The notes beneath the pieces are model-generated. The model saw only the letters and a list, made by a program, of their open reading frames with translations. It ran no database searches and was not told the origin of the DNA. Shown piece by piece: positions 1-7,211 of a stretch of 12,918 nt of DNA (position 1 is its first letter; every line of letters starts with the position of its first letter). This DNA is from Nitrospiraceae bacterium UBA6898 (GTDB taxonomy: Bacteria; Nitrospirota; Thermodesulfovibrionia; Thermodesulfovibrionales; UBA6898), in the NCBI GenBank assembly GCA_002448975.1, contig DKBO01000046.1, positions 1-12,918 on the forward strand. The letters are read 5' to 3'. The position numbers were made by a program, and so were the translations under genes.

Positions 1-435
1 TATCAGAAGGAGGTCGATGACTTTGTCCTGAGCATGAACCGCGCTGCGGAGAAGGCCGCTCCCATGGCAACCTCCTTTTTCGCAGATGCGATCAAGGAGA
101 TGTCCTTTGACGATGCGCGGAAGATCCTTAACGGAGGGGATACGGCAGCAACCAAATTTTTCAAGCGGAAGACCTCGGATAAGATTGCCGCATCCTTTAA
201 GCCGGTGGTTTCTTCATCCATGAACGAGGTCGGCGTTACGAAAAAATACAAGGATATGATGGCTCGGTATGACTCAGTACCGTTTGTGGACAAGGAGTCG
301 ATTGATCTCGACAACTACGTAACGAACAAGGCTATGGACGGACTGTTCTACATGGTGGGCGAGGAGGAGAAGAAGATCAGGACCGATCCTGCTGCACGGG
401 TGACGGACCTGCTGAAGACCGTATTTGCAAAATAG
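1..435 (+). CDS. DUF4197 family protein, C-terminal part (5' end outside window)
   Basis: The frame is open from the first base and ends at TAG 433-435, giving 144 visible residues of a longer protein. The visible part carries the hallmarks of the DUF4197 family: AEKAAP near the start, KILNGGDTAATKFF in the middle, FKPVVSSSMNEVGVTKKY, and the C-terminal YVTNKAMDGLFYMVGEEEKKI followed by DPAARVTDLLK. Members are usually secreted proteins of about 200-250 residues with an N-terminal signal peptide, which here would lie upstream of the window. No enzymatic role is established for the family, and no catalytic motif is visible. The next gene starts 9 nt after the stop on the same strand, so the two are probably co-transcribed, which places this product in an envelope context. 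Family assignment is firm; the function is unknown. Confidence 0.9.
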   Translation, partial: YQKEVDDFVLSMNRAAEKAAPMATSFFADAIKEMSFDDARKILNGGDTAATKFFKRKTSDKIAASFKPVVSSSMNEVGVTKKYKDMMARYDSVPFVDKESIDLDNYVTNKAMDGLFYMVGEEEKKIRTDPAARVTDLLKTVFAK

Positions 436-444
436 GAACCCCCG

Positions 445-3400
445 GTGAAGATCGTTGAAACGATAACAAGGCGGGTTAACATAAGGAAGGTCCTGAAGAG
501 GATCGCGATCTCCCTGGTGCTTTTTTCTATCACCGGGTTCCTGATCCTACCCCCGATAGTAAAGTCGGTCCTGCTCAAGAGGCTTTCTGAAGCCCTCCAT
601 CGCGAAGTGACTATCCAGTCAGTGCGGATCAACCCGTTCATGCTTTCGGTCACCATAAGGGAATTTGTCGTGAAGGAGCCGAAGAGTCAGCAGCATTTTG
701 TCTCATTTGAAGAACTCTATCTCAATTTCCAGACTATGTCTCTTATCCGGAGGGGCCTCATCATTAAAGAGATATTTTTGAAAAAGCCCTATGTCAATGT
801 TGTGCGCAATGAAGACCTGACCTTTAACTTCACGGACCTTCTGCAGATGGCGGACAAGAAGCCGGACGATAAGACCAAAAAAGACGCGAAGGCATCTCCG
901 TTGCGGTTTTCGCTGAACAACATACAGGTCGAGGGGGCAAATATCGATTTTATGGACAGCCCGAAACATACCCGGCATACGGTAAGGGACGCTACGCTAA
1001 CGGTTCCGTTTGTCTCGAACCTGCCGTATCATTTGGACTCCTATGTGCAGCCCGCGTTTTCGGCAACCGTAAACGGTCATCCTTTCGCGTTCAAGGGCGA
1101 TACGAAACTCTTTGCCGATTCCCTTGAGACACATATGGATGTGAACATCAAGAACCTTGACATCCCTTACTACCTCGCATATTCGCCTGTCCCGCTGAAT
1201 TTCAAGCTCGTGTCCGGATCTCTGGATATCCTGTCGAGCATATCCTATGCTCAGTATAAGGACAAGAACCCCATACTTTCTTTCAGCGGGCGTACCAGTC
1301 TCAAAGAGATAAAGATCACGGACAGGTCAGATGCGCCGCTGGTAAATTTCCCAAGGATCGATATATCCATCATTTCGGCTGATCTTATGACACCGCATAT
1401 CCATTTTGCGAAGATCGACGTACAATCCCCGGAGGTTAATGTCGTTTTGAATAAGAACGGACAGCTGAACCTTATGTCGCTTATGCCGGTGCAGAAAAAG
1501 CACCCGGCAACGGAAGCTCAACAATCGGGCACGAGTGAGACCCATGAAGCTCTGACGCCGGAGAAAAAGCCGCTGCCAATCATAGAGGCCGATGAGATGC
1601 TTATGGCAAGGGGGAGAATCACCTTTGCTGATACCGCCGGAGGCAAAAATTTCAAGACCAGACTTGAAAACATCCAGGCAAAGGTCAACCGGTTCAGCAC
1701 CATAAAAGACAAAAAGGGAGACGCTGAAATCTCTTTTCAGACAGACACGCAGGAAGCTTTTAAGCTGACGAGCAGTTTTTCCATCGAACCCCGTGAAGCG
1801 GAAGGGTCTGCGGAGGTATCCCGGATCGCCTTGAAAAAATACCTTCCCTACTTTGCAAAGTTCGTAAACTTTACGGTCGAGGGCGGGGAGGTTAATATCC
1901 AGACGAAATTCCTGTATCAGCAGACTGAGAAAGAACCGGACATCAGGGTTTCCGACTTTGCCGCCACACTGAATTCCTTTCGGCTAAGAAAGATTGACGA
2001 AAAGAAGGATTTTCTCAATATTCCGGCCGCCGCCGTGAAAGGCCTCTCTGCAGACCTGACCAAAAGGGAGGTCGTAATCGGAGATGTCTCTACGCAAAAA
2101 GGAACAGTTCTTGTGAAACGTTACCGCGTGGGAACCCTTCTCTTTTCAACTCTTGTCAGGGTTTCCGAGCGTCTTGAACCTGCCAAGCTGATACCGCTGC
2201 AGAAGAAACAGGCCCCTCAGGAAAAGCCCTGGGCACTTACTGTTACAAAGCTTCTGCTTGACCGGTACACGATCATTTATGAGGACGCGATGCCCGTGGA
2301 CCCTGTCGTCGTTACTCTGGAAAAGGTAACAGTAAAAGGAGAGAACCTTTCCAATATTAGAAAGACAAAGGGAAGGCTCGCGGTGAACCTCCGGAACGGA
2401 GAAAAGGGGTTTGCTGACGCGAACGGCAGTGTCACGATCGAGCCGCCCTCGGCCAATCTGAAGCTTACACTCAGGGACATCCCAGTCCTGACGCTCCAGT
2501 CATATTTTGCAGACCTTGTAAAGATCATCGTGACTGACGGAAGCATATCGTCAAAAGGAACGGTCCTTTTCACGTATGCAAAGGACACTGGTCCGGGCGT
2601 GAAATACAAGGGAGAGGTTTCACTGAACCATTTTGCCTCCGTTGACAAGGCTGAAGCCGAGGACTTCATGAAATGGGACTCGCTCTATATAGATGCGATG
2701 GACATTTCCTCTGACCCGCTCGTTGCGACTATCGGCGAAGTTGCACTCACCGATTTTTATGCGAGGGTCATCATCAATGCCGACGGGTCCATCAATCTCC
2801 AGAACATCATGGAAAAGCCTGAGGCTAAGGTTGAAGAACGAGCACCGGCAGAAACAAAGAAAGAACCGGCTGCGGACCTTGCCGAGGGAAAGGATGTCAA
2901 GACCGCTGTCGCACTGCCGGAAGCAGAACAGAAGATGGTCAATATTGAAAAGGTGGCGCTCCAGGGCGGAACCATCAACTTCACGGACAATTACATAAAG
3001 CCGAACTACACGGCAAATTTGCTTGAGGTCGGCGGCAGAATATCAGGTCTTTCCTCAAAAGAAAGCACGTTAGCAGATGTTGATCTGAAGGGACAGCTCG
3101 ATAACTACGCGCCACTGGAGATTACGGGCAAGATAAATCCCTTGCGGGACGATCTTTTCGTTGATCTTAAGGTGGATTTCCGAGACGTGGACCTCAGCCC
3201 GCTCACACCTTACTCAGGCAGATACCTCGGCTATACCGTAGAAAAGGGAAAAGTTTCCCTCAATCTCCAGTATCTGATCGTGAAGAAGAAGCTTGATTCG
3301 AAGAACAATATTTTTCTTGACCAGTTCACCCTTGGTGAACAGGTTGAGAGTCCTGATGCAACTAAACTGCCGGTGCGGCTTGCGATAGCCCTTCTGAAGA

Positions 3401-4125
3401 ACCGGAAGGGAGAGATAAAGCTCGATATCCCAGTCTCAGGCCAGATCGATGATCCGAATTTCCGTATCGGCAAGATCGTCCTGAAGATACTGGTAAATAT
3501 CCTGGTGAAGGCGGCTACCTCACCCTTCGCCCTTCTTGGTGCTCTCTTCGGCGGGGGCGAGGAGCTAAGCTATGTGGAGTTCGAACCGGGGCTGTATCTG
3601 TTAAGTGAGCAGGGTGTCAAGAAACTCGACACCCTGGTAAAGGCACTGTACGACCGGCCTTCACTGAAGGTAGAGATAGAAGGCCATGCTGATCTGGAAA
3701 AGGACAGGGAAGGGCTGAGGCAGTATCTTTTTGACAGGAAGGTCAAGGCCCAGAAGCTGAAGGATCTTGCCAAAAAGGGCGACAAGACGGTCTCCATGGA
3801 TGAGACCAAGGTAGAACCTGCTGAATACCCGAAATATCTCAAGGCAGCATACAAGGCGGAGAAATTTCCCAAGCCGAGGAATATCATCGGCATGGCCAAG
3901 GACCTGCCCGTGCCGGAGATGGAAAAGCTCATGCTTACGCATATAGAGGTAAAGGAAGATGATCTCAGGCATCTAGCATCACAACGGGCCCTCGCGGTAC
4001 AGGATCATATCCTGAAGTCAAAACAGGTGGAACCGGAGAGGATCTTCCTGATCGAGCCAAAAGCGATTCAGCCGAAGGAAAAGGAGAACGTGAAGGACAG
4101 CAGGGTTGATTTAAGGCTGAATTAG
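445..4125 (+). CDS. AsmA-like / DUF748 envelope protein with OmpA-like C-terminus
   Basis: This 1226-residue protein starts at GTG 445, preceded by AGGAA at 434-438. A basic N-terminus (RRVNIRKVLKR) leads into one membrane helix at about residues 20-42, so the bulk is predicted to lie in the periplasm, anchored in the inner membrane. An AsmA/DUF748 pattern follows: LSEALHREVTIQSVRINPF, SFEELYLNFQ, then LIIKEIFLKKPYVNVVRNED at about 103-125. Repeated beta-rich segments follow, separated by charged linkers at about 136-151, 360-380 and 791-831. The DUF748 closing block begins near residue 975 (LPVRLAIALLKNRKGEIKLD) and continues through SPFALLGALFGGGEELSYVEF. The last 180 residues resemble an OmpA-like region (GVKKLDTLVKAL, SQRALAVQDHIL, SRVDLRLN). 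AsmA-like proteins of this size are linked to lipid transfer between membranes and outer-membrane homeostasis; that role is inferred here. It follows the DUF4197 gene in one operon. Confidence 0.9.
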   Translation: MKIVETITRRVNIRKVLKRIAISLVLFSITGFLILPPIVKSVLLKRLSEALHREVTIQSVRINPFMLSVTIREFVVKEPKSQQHFVSFEELYLNFQTMSLIRRGLIIKEIFLKKPYVNVVRNEDLTFNFTDLLQMADKKPDDKTKKDAKASPLRFSLNNIQVEGANIDFMDSPKHTRHTVRDATLTVPFVSNLPYHLDSYVQPAFSATVNGHPFAFKGDTKLFADSLETHMDVNIKNLDIPYYLAYSPVPLNFKLVSGSLDILSSISYAQYKDKNPILSFSGRTSLKEIKITDRSDAPLVNFPRIDISIISADLMTPHIHFAKIDVQSPEVNVVLNKNGQLNLMSLMPVQKKHPATEAQQSGTSETHEALTPEKKPLPIIEADEMLMARGRITFADTAGGKNFKTRLENIQAKVNRFSTIKDKKGDAEISFQTDTQEAFKLTSSFSIEPREAEGSAEVSRIALKKYLPYFAKFVNFTVEGGEVNIQTKFLYQQTEKEPDIRVSDFAATLNSFRLRKIDEKKDFLNIPAAAVKGLSADLTKREVVIGDVSTQKGTVLVKRYRVGTLLFSTLVRVSERLEPAKLIPLQKKQAPQEKPWALTVTKLLLDRYTIIYEDAMPVDPVVVTLEKVTVKGENLSNIRKTKGRLAVNLRNGEKGFADANGSVTIEPPSANLKLTLRDIPVLTLQSYFADLVKIIVTDGSISSKGTVLFTYAKDTGPGVKYKGEVSLNHFASVDKAEAEDFMKWDSLYIDAMDISSDPLVATIGEVALTDFYARVIINADGSINLQNIMEKPEAKVEERAPAETKKEPAADLAEGKDVKTAVALPEAEQKMVNIEKVALQGGTINFTDNYIKPNYTANLLEVGGRISGLSSKESTLADVDLKGQLDNYAPLEITGKINPLRDDLFVDLKVDFRDVDLSPLTPYSGRYLGYTVEKGKVSLNLQYLIVKKKLDSKNNIFLDQFTLGEQVESPDATKLPVRLAIALLKNRKGEIKLDIPVSGQIDDPNFRIGKIVLKILVNILVKAATSPFALLGALFGGGEELSYVEFEPGLYLLSEQGVKKLDTLVKALYDRPSLKVEIEGHADLEKDREGLRQYLFDRKVKAQKLKDLAKKGDKTVSMDETKVEPAEYPKYLKAAYKAEKFPKPRNIIGMAKDLPVPEMEKLMLTHIEVKEDDLRHLASQRALAVQDHILKSKQVEPERIFLIEPKAIQPKEKENVKDSRVDLRLN

Positions 4126-4232
4126 ATAGCAAGGTTATTGTAAAAAAATATGCGACGCCTTCATCTCCCTGCCATAAGAACAACCTAGGGACAGGGGTTG
4201 TATATGTTGCGCTATTTGCCTTGCCCTGGAGC

Positions 4233-4400
4233 ATGGTGTTAGGAAAGATTATTGATAATGTCGGCATTAATTCAATCGTGTTCATTTACGCATTCTTGTT
4301 GCTCGGGATCTTCTTTAATGCCATAGTGCTGTATTTGATCGTCAACGCTTTTTCACGAAAATTGTCTGCGATAATCAGGAGCCGGTCAGGAAAAGTCTAG
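4233..4400 (+). CDS. small membrane protein frame, possibly 5'-degraded
   Basis: This frame gives 55 residues from ATG 4233 to TAG 4398-4400. It has one strong hydrophobic helix (about residues 18-38, FIYAFLLLGIFFNAIVLYLI) and a basic C-terminus (SRKLSAIIRSRSGK). The frame is also open upstream, where it reads VVYVALFALPWS directly before the ATG. That looks like a first membrane helix cut by the start codon, and a TTG at 4221 is the only alternative start. Neither start has a good ribosome binding site. The pattern of two helices with an FxNAxxxYLI motif recalls short two-helix membrane proteins of unknown function. The original start may have been lost or frameshifted, which would make this a relic. 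It lies 107 nt after the AsmA-like gene on the same strand. It could also be a genuine short gene with a weak start. Confidence 0.4.
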   Translation: MVLGKIIDNVGINSIVFIYAFLLLGIFFNAIVLYLIVNAFSRKLSAIIRSRSGKV

Positions 4401-4512
4401 AGAGTAATATCCTTCGGCACGCCAGTTCTGATTAAATGCTTCATGAAACTCCAGACCTATGAGGTCTACTTGTTGCGGTTCCGCTTCCAAGAGGAATCAC
4501 GACTGATGAGGC

Positions 4513-4545
4513 GTCCCGGGCGAGGATAATCTCCCCACCCGAGAC
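4513..4545 (-). terminator. stem-loop just 3' of the SYLF gene
   Basis: Read on the minus strand, arm 4545-4533 pairs along all 13 positions with arm 4525-4513 around a 7-nt loop. Three of the pairs are G-U. On the + strand those three positions would be A-C mismatches, so the fold is selective for minus-strand RNA. It begins 10 nt after the SYLF stop codon. No U-run follows, so it is not a textbook intrinsic terminator. It may be a 3'-end stabilising hairpin or a factor-assisted terminator at this convergent junction. Confidence 0.45.
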
Positions 4546-4555
4546 AGTTTGTGCA

Positions 4556-5122
4556 TTAATCCGGTTTTATCTTGGTGAACTTAGCGCCTTTGATGGAAAC
4601 ACCAGCCATCAGGCCTTTCTGGTCAATAACGAAACCAAGGATGGGATGCTGACTCACGATGGTGCTGACCGGCGCGTTAAGGCCGGCATCAATCAGGGTG
4701 ACCTCGGCGTCGGCCCCTGCTTCCCACCCGTCACTAGCCCGGAACTTTTTCAGTGCCTCATCGGTGGTAAAAATGATGATCAAGTCATATGCTTCAGCGC
4801 CGATCTGGAATCCCACCGATCCCGCAGCCAGGCTGTAATAGTCGACCGTCTTGCCACCGACCTGTAATGCGCCCTGGCCATATTGGCCGCCGATTATGAA
4901 TCCGGCCTTGGTAACGCTGGGCATGACGAGCACACCCTTTGCCACTTTGTGATACTCATTTGCGCCTTTTACATCCTTTTTGAACCTGCTCATCGCTGCT
5001 TTTGCACTTGCATTGATCTCTCCCTTTGTCTTGGCATATGAAACAGTTGCCAGCAGGCCAAAGACGAGCGTGAAGCAGACCATTAACCCCAATGTCTTCA
5101 ACACTACTCTTTGCGTCTTCAT
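4556..5122 (-). CDS. SYLF/Ysc84-domain lipid-binding protein, secreted
   Basis: The product has 188 residues. The N-terminus (MKTQRVVLKTLGLMVCFTLV, ending near SYA at residue 30) is a Sec signal peptide, so the mature protein is periplasmic or outer-membrane associated. The remainder is a SYLF (Ysc84) domain: KGVLVMPSVTKAGFIIGGQYGQG, then DYYSLAAGSVGFQIGAEAYDLIIIF, an FRASDGWEAGADAEV block, and the closing FVIDQKGLMAGVSIKGAKFTKI. SYLF domains bind phosphoinositides in eukaryotes. Bacterial members are secreted proteins of largely unknown role, often stress- or envelope-related. The start is fixed by a strong GGAGGT site (5131-5136) 8 nt before the ATG. The leader carries an element shared with the leader of the YeiH-type transporter gene (start 10708). 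The gene stands alone and is convergent with the AsmA-like gene. Confidence 0.92.
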   Translation of the reverse strand: MKTQRVVLKTLGLMVCFTLVFGLLATVSYAKTKGEINASAKAAMSRFKKDVKGANEYHKVAKGVLVMPSVTKAGFIIGGQYGQGALQVGGKTVDYYSLAAGSVGFQIGAEAYDLIIIFTTDEALKKFRASDGWEAGADAEVTLIDAGLNAPVSTIVSQHPILGFVIDQKGLMAGVSIKGAKFTKIKPD

Positions 5123-5157
5123 CGCGTAATACCTCCTCGTTCAATAAGAATATGGTT

Positions 5158-5186
5158 TGTCGAAACGGCAGGCCGCCCTCACGGGC
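5158..5186 (-). promoter_or_regulatory. leader element, copy 1 (upstream of SYLF gene)
   Basis: The + strand stretch 5158-5179 contains CGGCAGGCCGCCCT. It matches 10754-10776, upstream of the transporter gene, with one substitution and one single-base indel. In minus-strand RNA, GGGCGG (5178-5173) can pair with CCGUUU (5168-5163) around a CCUG loop. The same GGGC can instead pair with an upstream GCCC (5186-5183) around GUGA. The element ends 35 nt before the start codon. This is a repeated, switch-like leader element of unknown function; it matches no riboswitch class I recognise. Confidence 0.45.
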
Positions 5187-5188
5187 AG

Positions 5189-5216
5189 AGCATAATTCAA
5201 TCATCGCAAAAAACAA
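5189..5216 (-). promoter_or_regulatory. weak candidate sigma-70 promoter for SYLF gene
   Basis: On the minus strand, TTGTTT (5216-5211) and TATGCT (5194-5189) are separated by 16 nt. They match the -35 consensus at 3 of 6 and the -10 consensus at 4 of 6 positions. Transcription would begin near 5182, at the edge of the leader element. The match is weak and another start site is possible. Confidence 0.25.
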
Positions 5217-5632
5217 CCTTCATTGCAACATAATATTTCCATGATTTGTCTCTACTTCCTAAGGCCGGTGGTTTGCTTGAAAACGTGCCGTTTAATGGCT
5301 GAACCCAAATCGCTCCACTACATACAGTCTTGGGATTTATCTTTATTACATATAAGAACTATCATTACTCATTATGGTTATGCTGCTTTGCGCCTTTCCT
5401 CTGCAGATAACACCTTTTGTCCTCAATCATTGTTGCGGATTTGTCGGTGGAGCAGGCAGTCGCTCAATGCAAGATACAGGTTAAAACATAGTGGCAAGAA
5501 TTGCTTGATAGCACCGAGGACTCATGTGAAAACGTTACGCTGGTGTCTACAAGACGGGGTCAGGGTAACATGTCAGTCTGATCAAGTAACGGCAAATCAC
5601 GGTCTGCGCAGTCGCATCACGTCTGGTATGCC
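5217..5632. other. gene-poor stretch with no recognised content
   Basis: About 416 nt separate the SYLF upstream region from the end of xseB. The stretch is more AT-rich than its neighbours between about 5330 and 5420. A + strand frame (5223-5636) is open across it, but its translation has no domain, no ribosome binding site and an unnatural composition. A short GGGGTCAGG (5556-5564) recalls the ends of repeats associated with REP-type tyrosine transposases, but no transposase or paired repeat is visible. I see no tRNA or convincing small RNA. Confidence 0.5.
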
Positions 5633-5878
5633 TTAAAACCCATCATCTTCCTCGGCAGACTCTGGGCCCTCCTCTTTTTCCTCCATCACGGTCAGCACTT
5701 TTTTCACCTCGTCCTCTGCGGTCCTGAGCTTTTCCTTACAGAACATGATGAGGAACGACGCCCTCTTTATCTTTTCAGCAAGGGCATCTACATCCACTTC
5801 TTCAGATTCTATTTCAGCTACGATCTTTTCAAGCTCATTCAAGGCCTGGGAGTAAGTCAGTTCCCTGCTTTTTGCCAT
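5633..5878 (-). CDS. xseB: exodeoxyribonuclease VII small subunit
   Basis: The product has 81 residues, close to the E. coli XseB length of about 80. It begins MAKSRELTYSQALNELEKIV and continues AEIESEEVDVDALAEKIKRA, the typical two-helix XseB core (SYEEALxELExIVxxLE... in relatives). An acidic tail (EEKEEGPESAEEDDGF) follows. XseB copies bind along the C-terminal coiled coil of XseA to form the enzyme that degrades single-stranded DNA to oligonucleotides. The start at 5878 is chosen because AGGAGG lies 9 nt upstream and the homology begins there; the frame stays open to 5944 but that extension is not family-like. The first 44 nt overlap the 3' end of xseA, which favours coupled translation of the two subunits. 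Confidence 0.93.
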   Translation of the reverse strand: MAKSRELTYSQALNELEKIVAEIESEEVDVDALAEKIKRASFLIMFCKEKLRTAEDEVKKVLTVMEEKEEGPESAEEDDGF

Positions 5879-7142
5879 GGTCTTTAGCCTCCTTTCCTGA
5901 CCGCACCATGCTCGCAACAATCCCTTTATGCAATGTTGATTCAATCATCATGCCGTTTCTCAGCGAAGATGCGTCTTTTACGACCTTTCCCGCATGCCGC
6001 GTGATACTGTACCCCCTCCTGAGCACCTGCTCAGGGTCAAGGTGCCGCACGGCCTGCTGCATGTTGTCAAGACGATTTTTCCCGGCAGAAAAGATCTGGC
6101 GCACATGCCCCTGGATATCTTTCTGAAGCGAAAGGAGTCTGCTCATATGCACGCTTCGCAGCCTGAATGGAACCAGGGAGAGGCGCTGCGCGAGCGAAAC
6201 CAGCCGGTGTTTCTCATCTTTCAGGAACTCCTCCACGTGGTTCGCGATCCTGGTTTCAAGTCCAAGGACGGTCTCTTCAAATGCTCGTACCCCGGATATG
6301 ATAAACTCCGCGACAGCCGTAGGCGTCTTCATTCTGGTGTGCGCTACGATATCGACGACCGTATCATCTTTTTCGTGACCGATGCCGCTGATTACCGGCA
6401 GGGGAAAGCATGCGACCGCTGCCGAAAGAGTATAGCTGTCGAAACAGCTGAGATCGATCGTTGAACCCCCGCCGCGGATGATGACCGCAAGGTCGAAGCT
6501 GGCCCGCTTTTTCTTGATCTGGGCCAATGCCCTGATGATTGACGCTTCCGCCTCATTTCCCTGCATGCGTGCAGGGAACAGGACATGGACAAAGCGGTAA
6601 CCGTGCGGATTGCCGTCAAGGTGATTGAAAAAATCACCGTATCCCGCGGCAGTGGGGGATGAGATGACCGCGATCCTCTGCGGCACAAGGGGAAGTTCCC
6701 GGGACCGGTTTTGCTCGATAATGCCTTCTTTCCTCAGGCGTTCGATCACTTCTTTTTTCTTCCGGGCCATTTCGCCTATCGTATAGGTAGGGTCAATATT
6801 TTTTATATTCAGGCTCAGCCCGTAGACCTCGTGAAACGTGACGGCAGTAAGGAAGAGGACCTTCATGCCGCGGGAGAGGGGTTCGTTCGTTGCCTTCTGA
6901 AATTTGCTGCTGATGGAGCGATACTCATAGGCCCATATGGCAGCTTTGATCTGCGCTATCGTGGTGTCGCCCTCTTTTTCGACCAGTTCCAGGTAGCAGT
7001 GGCCCCTCTGGTTCAGCTTGATCTCTGCGATCTCGGCAACCACCCAGTACAGGTCGGGTAGGGTGTCGGTAATCGCGGCCTTGATAAGACGGTTCAGTTG
7101 TGACAGGCTGAGCGCAGTTTTTGCCGAGGGGTTCTCCTGCAT
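5835..7142 (-). CDS. xseA: exodeoxyribonuclease VII large subunit
   Basis: The product has 435 residues, against about 456 in E. coli. The order of parts is canonical. An N-terminal OB-fold binds single-stranded DNA (about 10-115, with LYWVVAEIAEIKLNQRGHCY). The catalytic domain carries RIAVISSPTAAGYGDFFNHL (156-175), VIIRGGGSTIDLSCFDS (220-236) and VISGIGHEKDDTVVDIVAHT (250-269), with the conserved Arg223 and His256-Glu-Lys-Asp cluster. A long helical region (about 285-365) binds XseB. A C-terminal segment with DPEQVLRRGYSIT (369-381) follows. The enzyme is a cytosolic, metal-independent exonuclease that acts on single-stranded DNA from both ends in repair and recombination. The last 20 or so residues (SGKEAKDHGKKQGTDLLPGL) are hydrophilic and encoded largely where xseB overlaps. 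No ribosome binding site precedes the ATG, and a TATAAT box lies 8 nt upstream, so the message may be nearly leaderless. Confidence 0.96.
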   Translation of the reverse strand: MQENPSAKTALSLSQLNRLIKAAITDTLPDLYWVVAEIAEIKLNQRGHCYLELVEKEGDTTIAQIKAAIWAYEYRSISSKFQKATNEPLSRGMKVLFLTAVTFHEVYGLSLNIKNIDPTYTIGEMARKKKEVIERLRKEGIIEQNRSRELPLVPQRIAVISSPTAAGYGDFFNHLDGNPHGYRFVHVLFPARMQGNEAEASIIRALAQIKKKRASFDLAVIIRGGGSTIDLSCFDSYTLSAAVACFPLPVISGIGHEKDDTVVDIVAHTRMKTPTAVAEFIISGVRAFEETVLGLETRIANHVEEFLKDEKHRLVSLAQRLSLVPFRLRSVHMSRLLSLQKDIQGHVRQIFSAGKNRLDNMQQAVRHLDPEQVLRRGYSITRHAGKVVKDASSLRNGMMIESTLHKGIVASMVRSGKEAKDHGKKQGTDLLPGLE

Positions 7143-7150
7143 GATGTTTT

Positions 7151-7156
7151 ATTATA
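7151..7156 (-). promoter_or_regulatory. -10 box of a candidate xseA promoter
   Basis: The minus strand reads a perfect TATAAT at 7156-7151. The best -35 at a usable distance (TGCACC, 16 nt upstream) matches only 3 of 6 positions. The predicted transcription start, near 7144, is a few bases from the xseA ATG (7142), which would leave almost no leader. The -10 match is strong but the overall promoter is uncertain. Confidence 0.4.
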
Positions 7157-7176
7157 CGTGAATACCCATGCGGGTG

Positions 7177-7211
7177 CATCCGTGATATGATCTCCCTATG
7201 GGGAACGGATC
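7177..7211 (+). promoter_or_regulatory. candidate -10 box and small fold at the DUF362 start
   Basis: TATGAT (7186-7191) is a candidate -10 box, with only a poor -35 (TACCCA, 17 nt upstream). GGGGA at 7200-7204, 7 nt before the ATG, is the ribosome binding site. An inverted repeat ATCCGT/ACGGAT (7178-7183 and 7205-7210) encloses TCCC-TATG-GGGA. If the transcript starts upstream, this fold would hide the ribosome binding site. The start signals here and those of xseA sit within 69 nt of each other. Confidence 0.3.

Noticed and set aside
3965..4285. Minus-strand frame over the end of the AsmA-like gene
   Set aside because: It is antisense to the conserved OmpA-like tail and to the small membrane frame and has no family features.
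4413..4430. Possible sigma-54 promoter (CGGCACGCCAGTTCTG)
   Set aside because: The invariant GC of the -12 element is missing (CT instead), and no + strand gene follows.
4503..4530. Second CTGATGAG resembling a hammerhead core
   Set aside because: There is no proper stem II closing into GAAA, and the following bases are better used in the hairpin at 4513-4545.
5223..5636. Open + strand frame of 137 codons in the gap upstream of the SYLF gene
   Set aside because: It has no ribosome binding site, no recognisable domain and an unnatural composition rich in Ser, Leu, Arg and Cys; it also runs into the end of xseB on the other strand.
5879..5944. Upstream ATG adding 22 residues to XseB
   Set aside because: The added residues do not resemble XseB, and the downstream ATG has an AGGAGG site at proper spacing.
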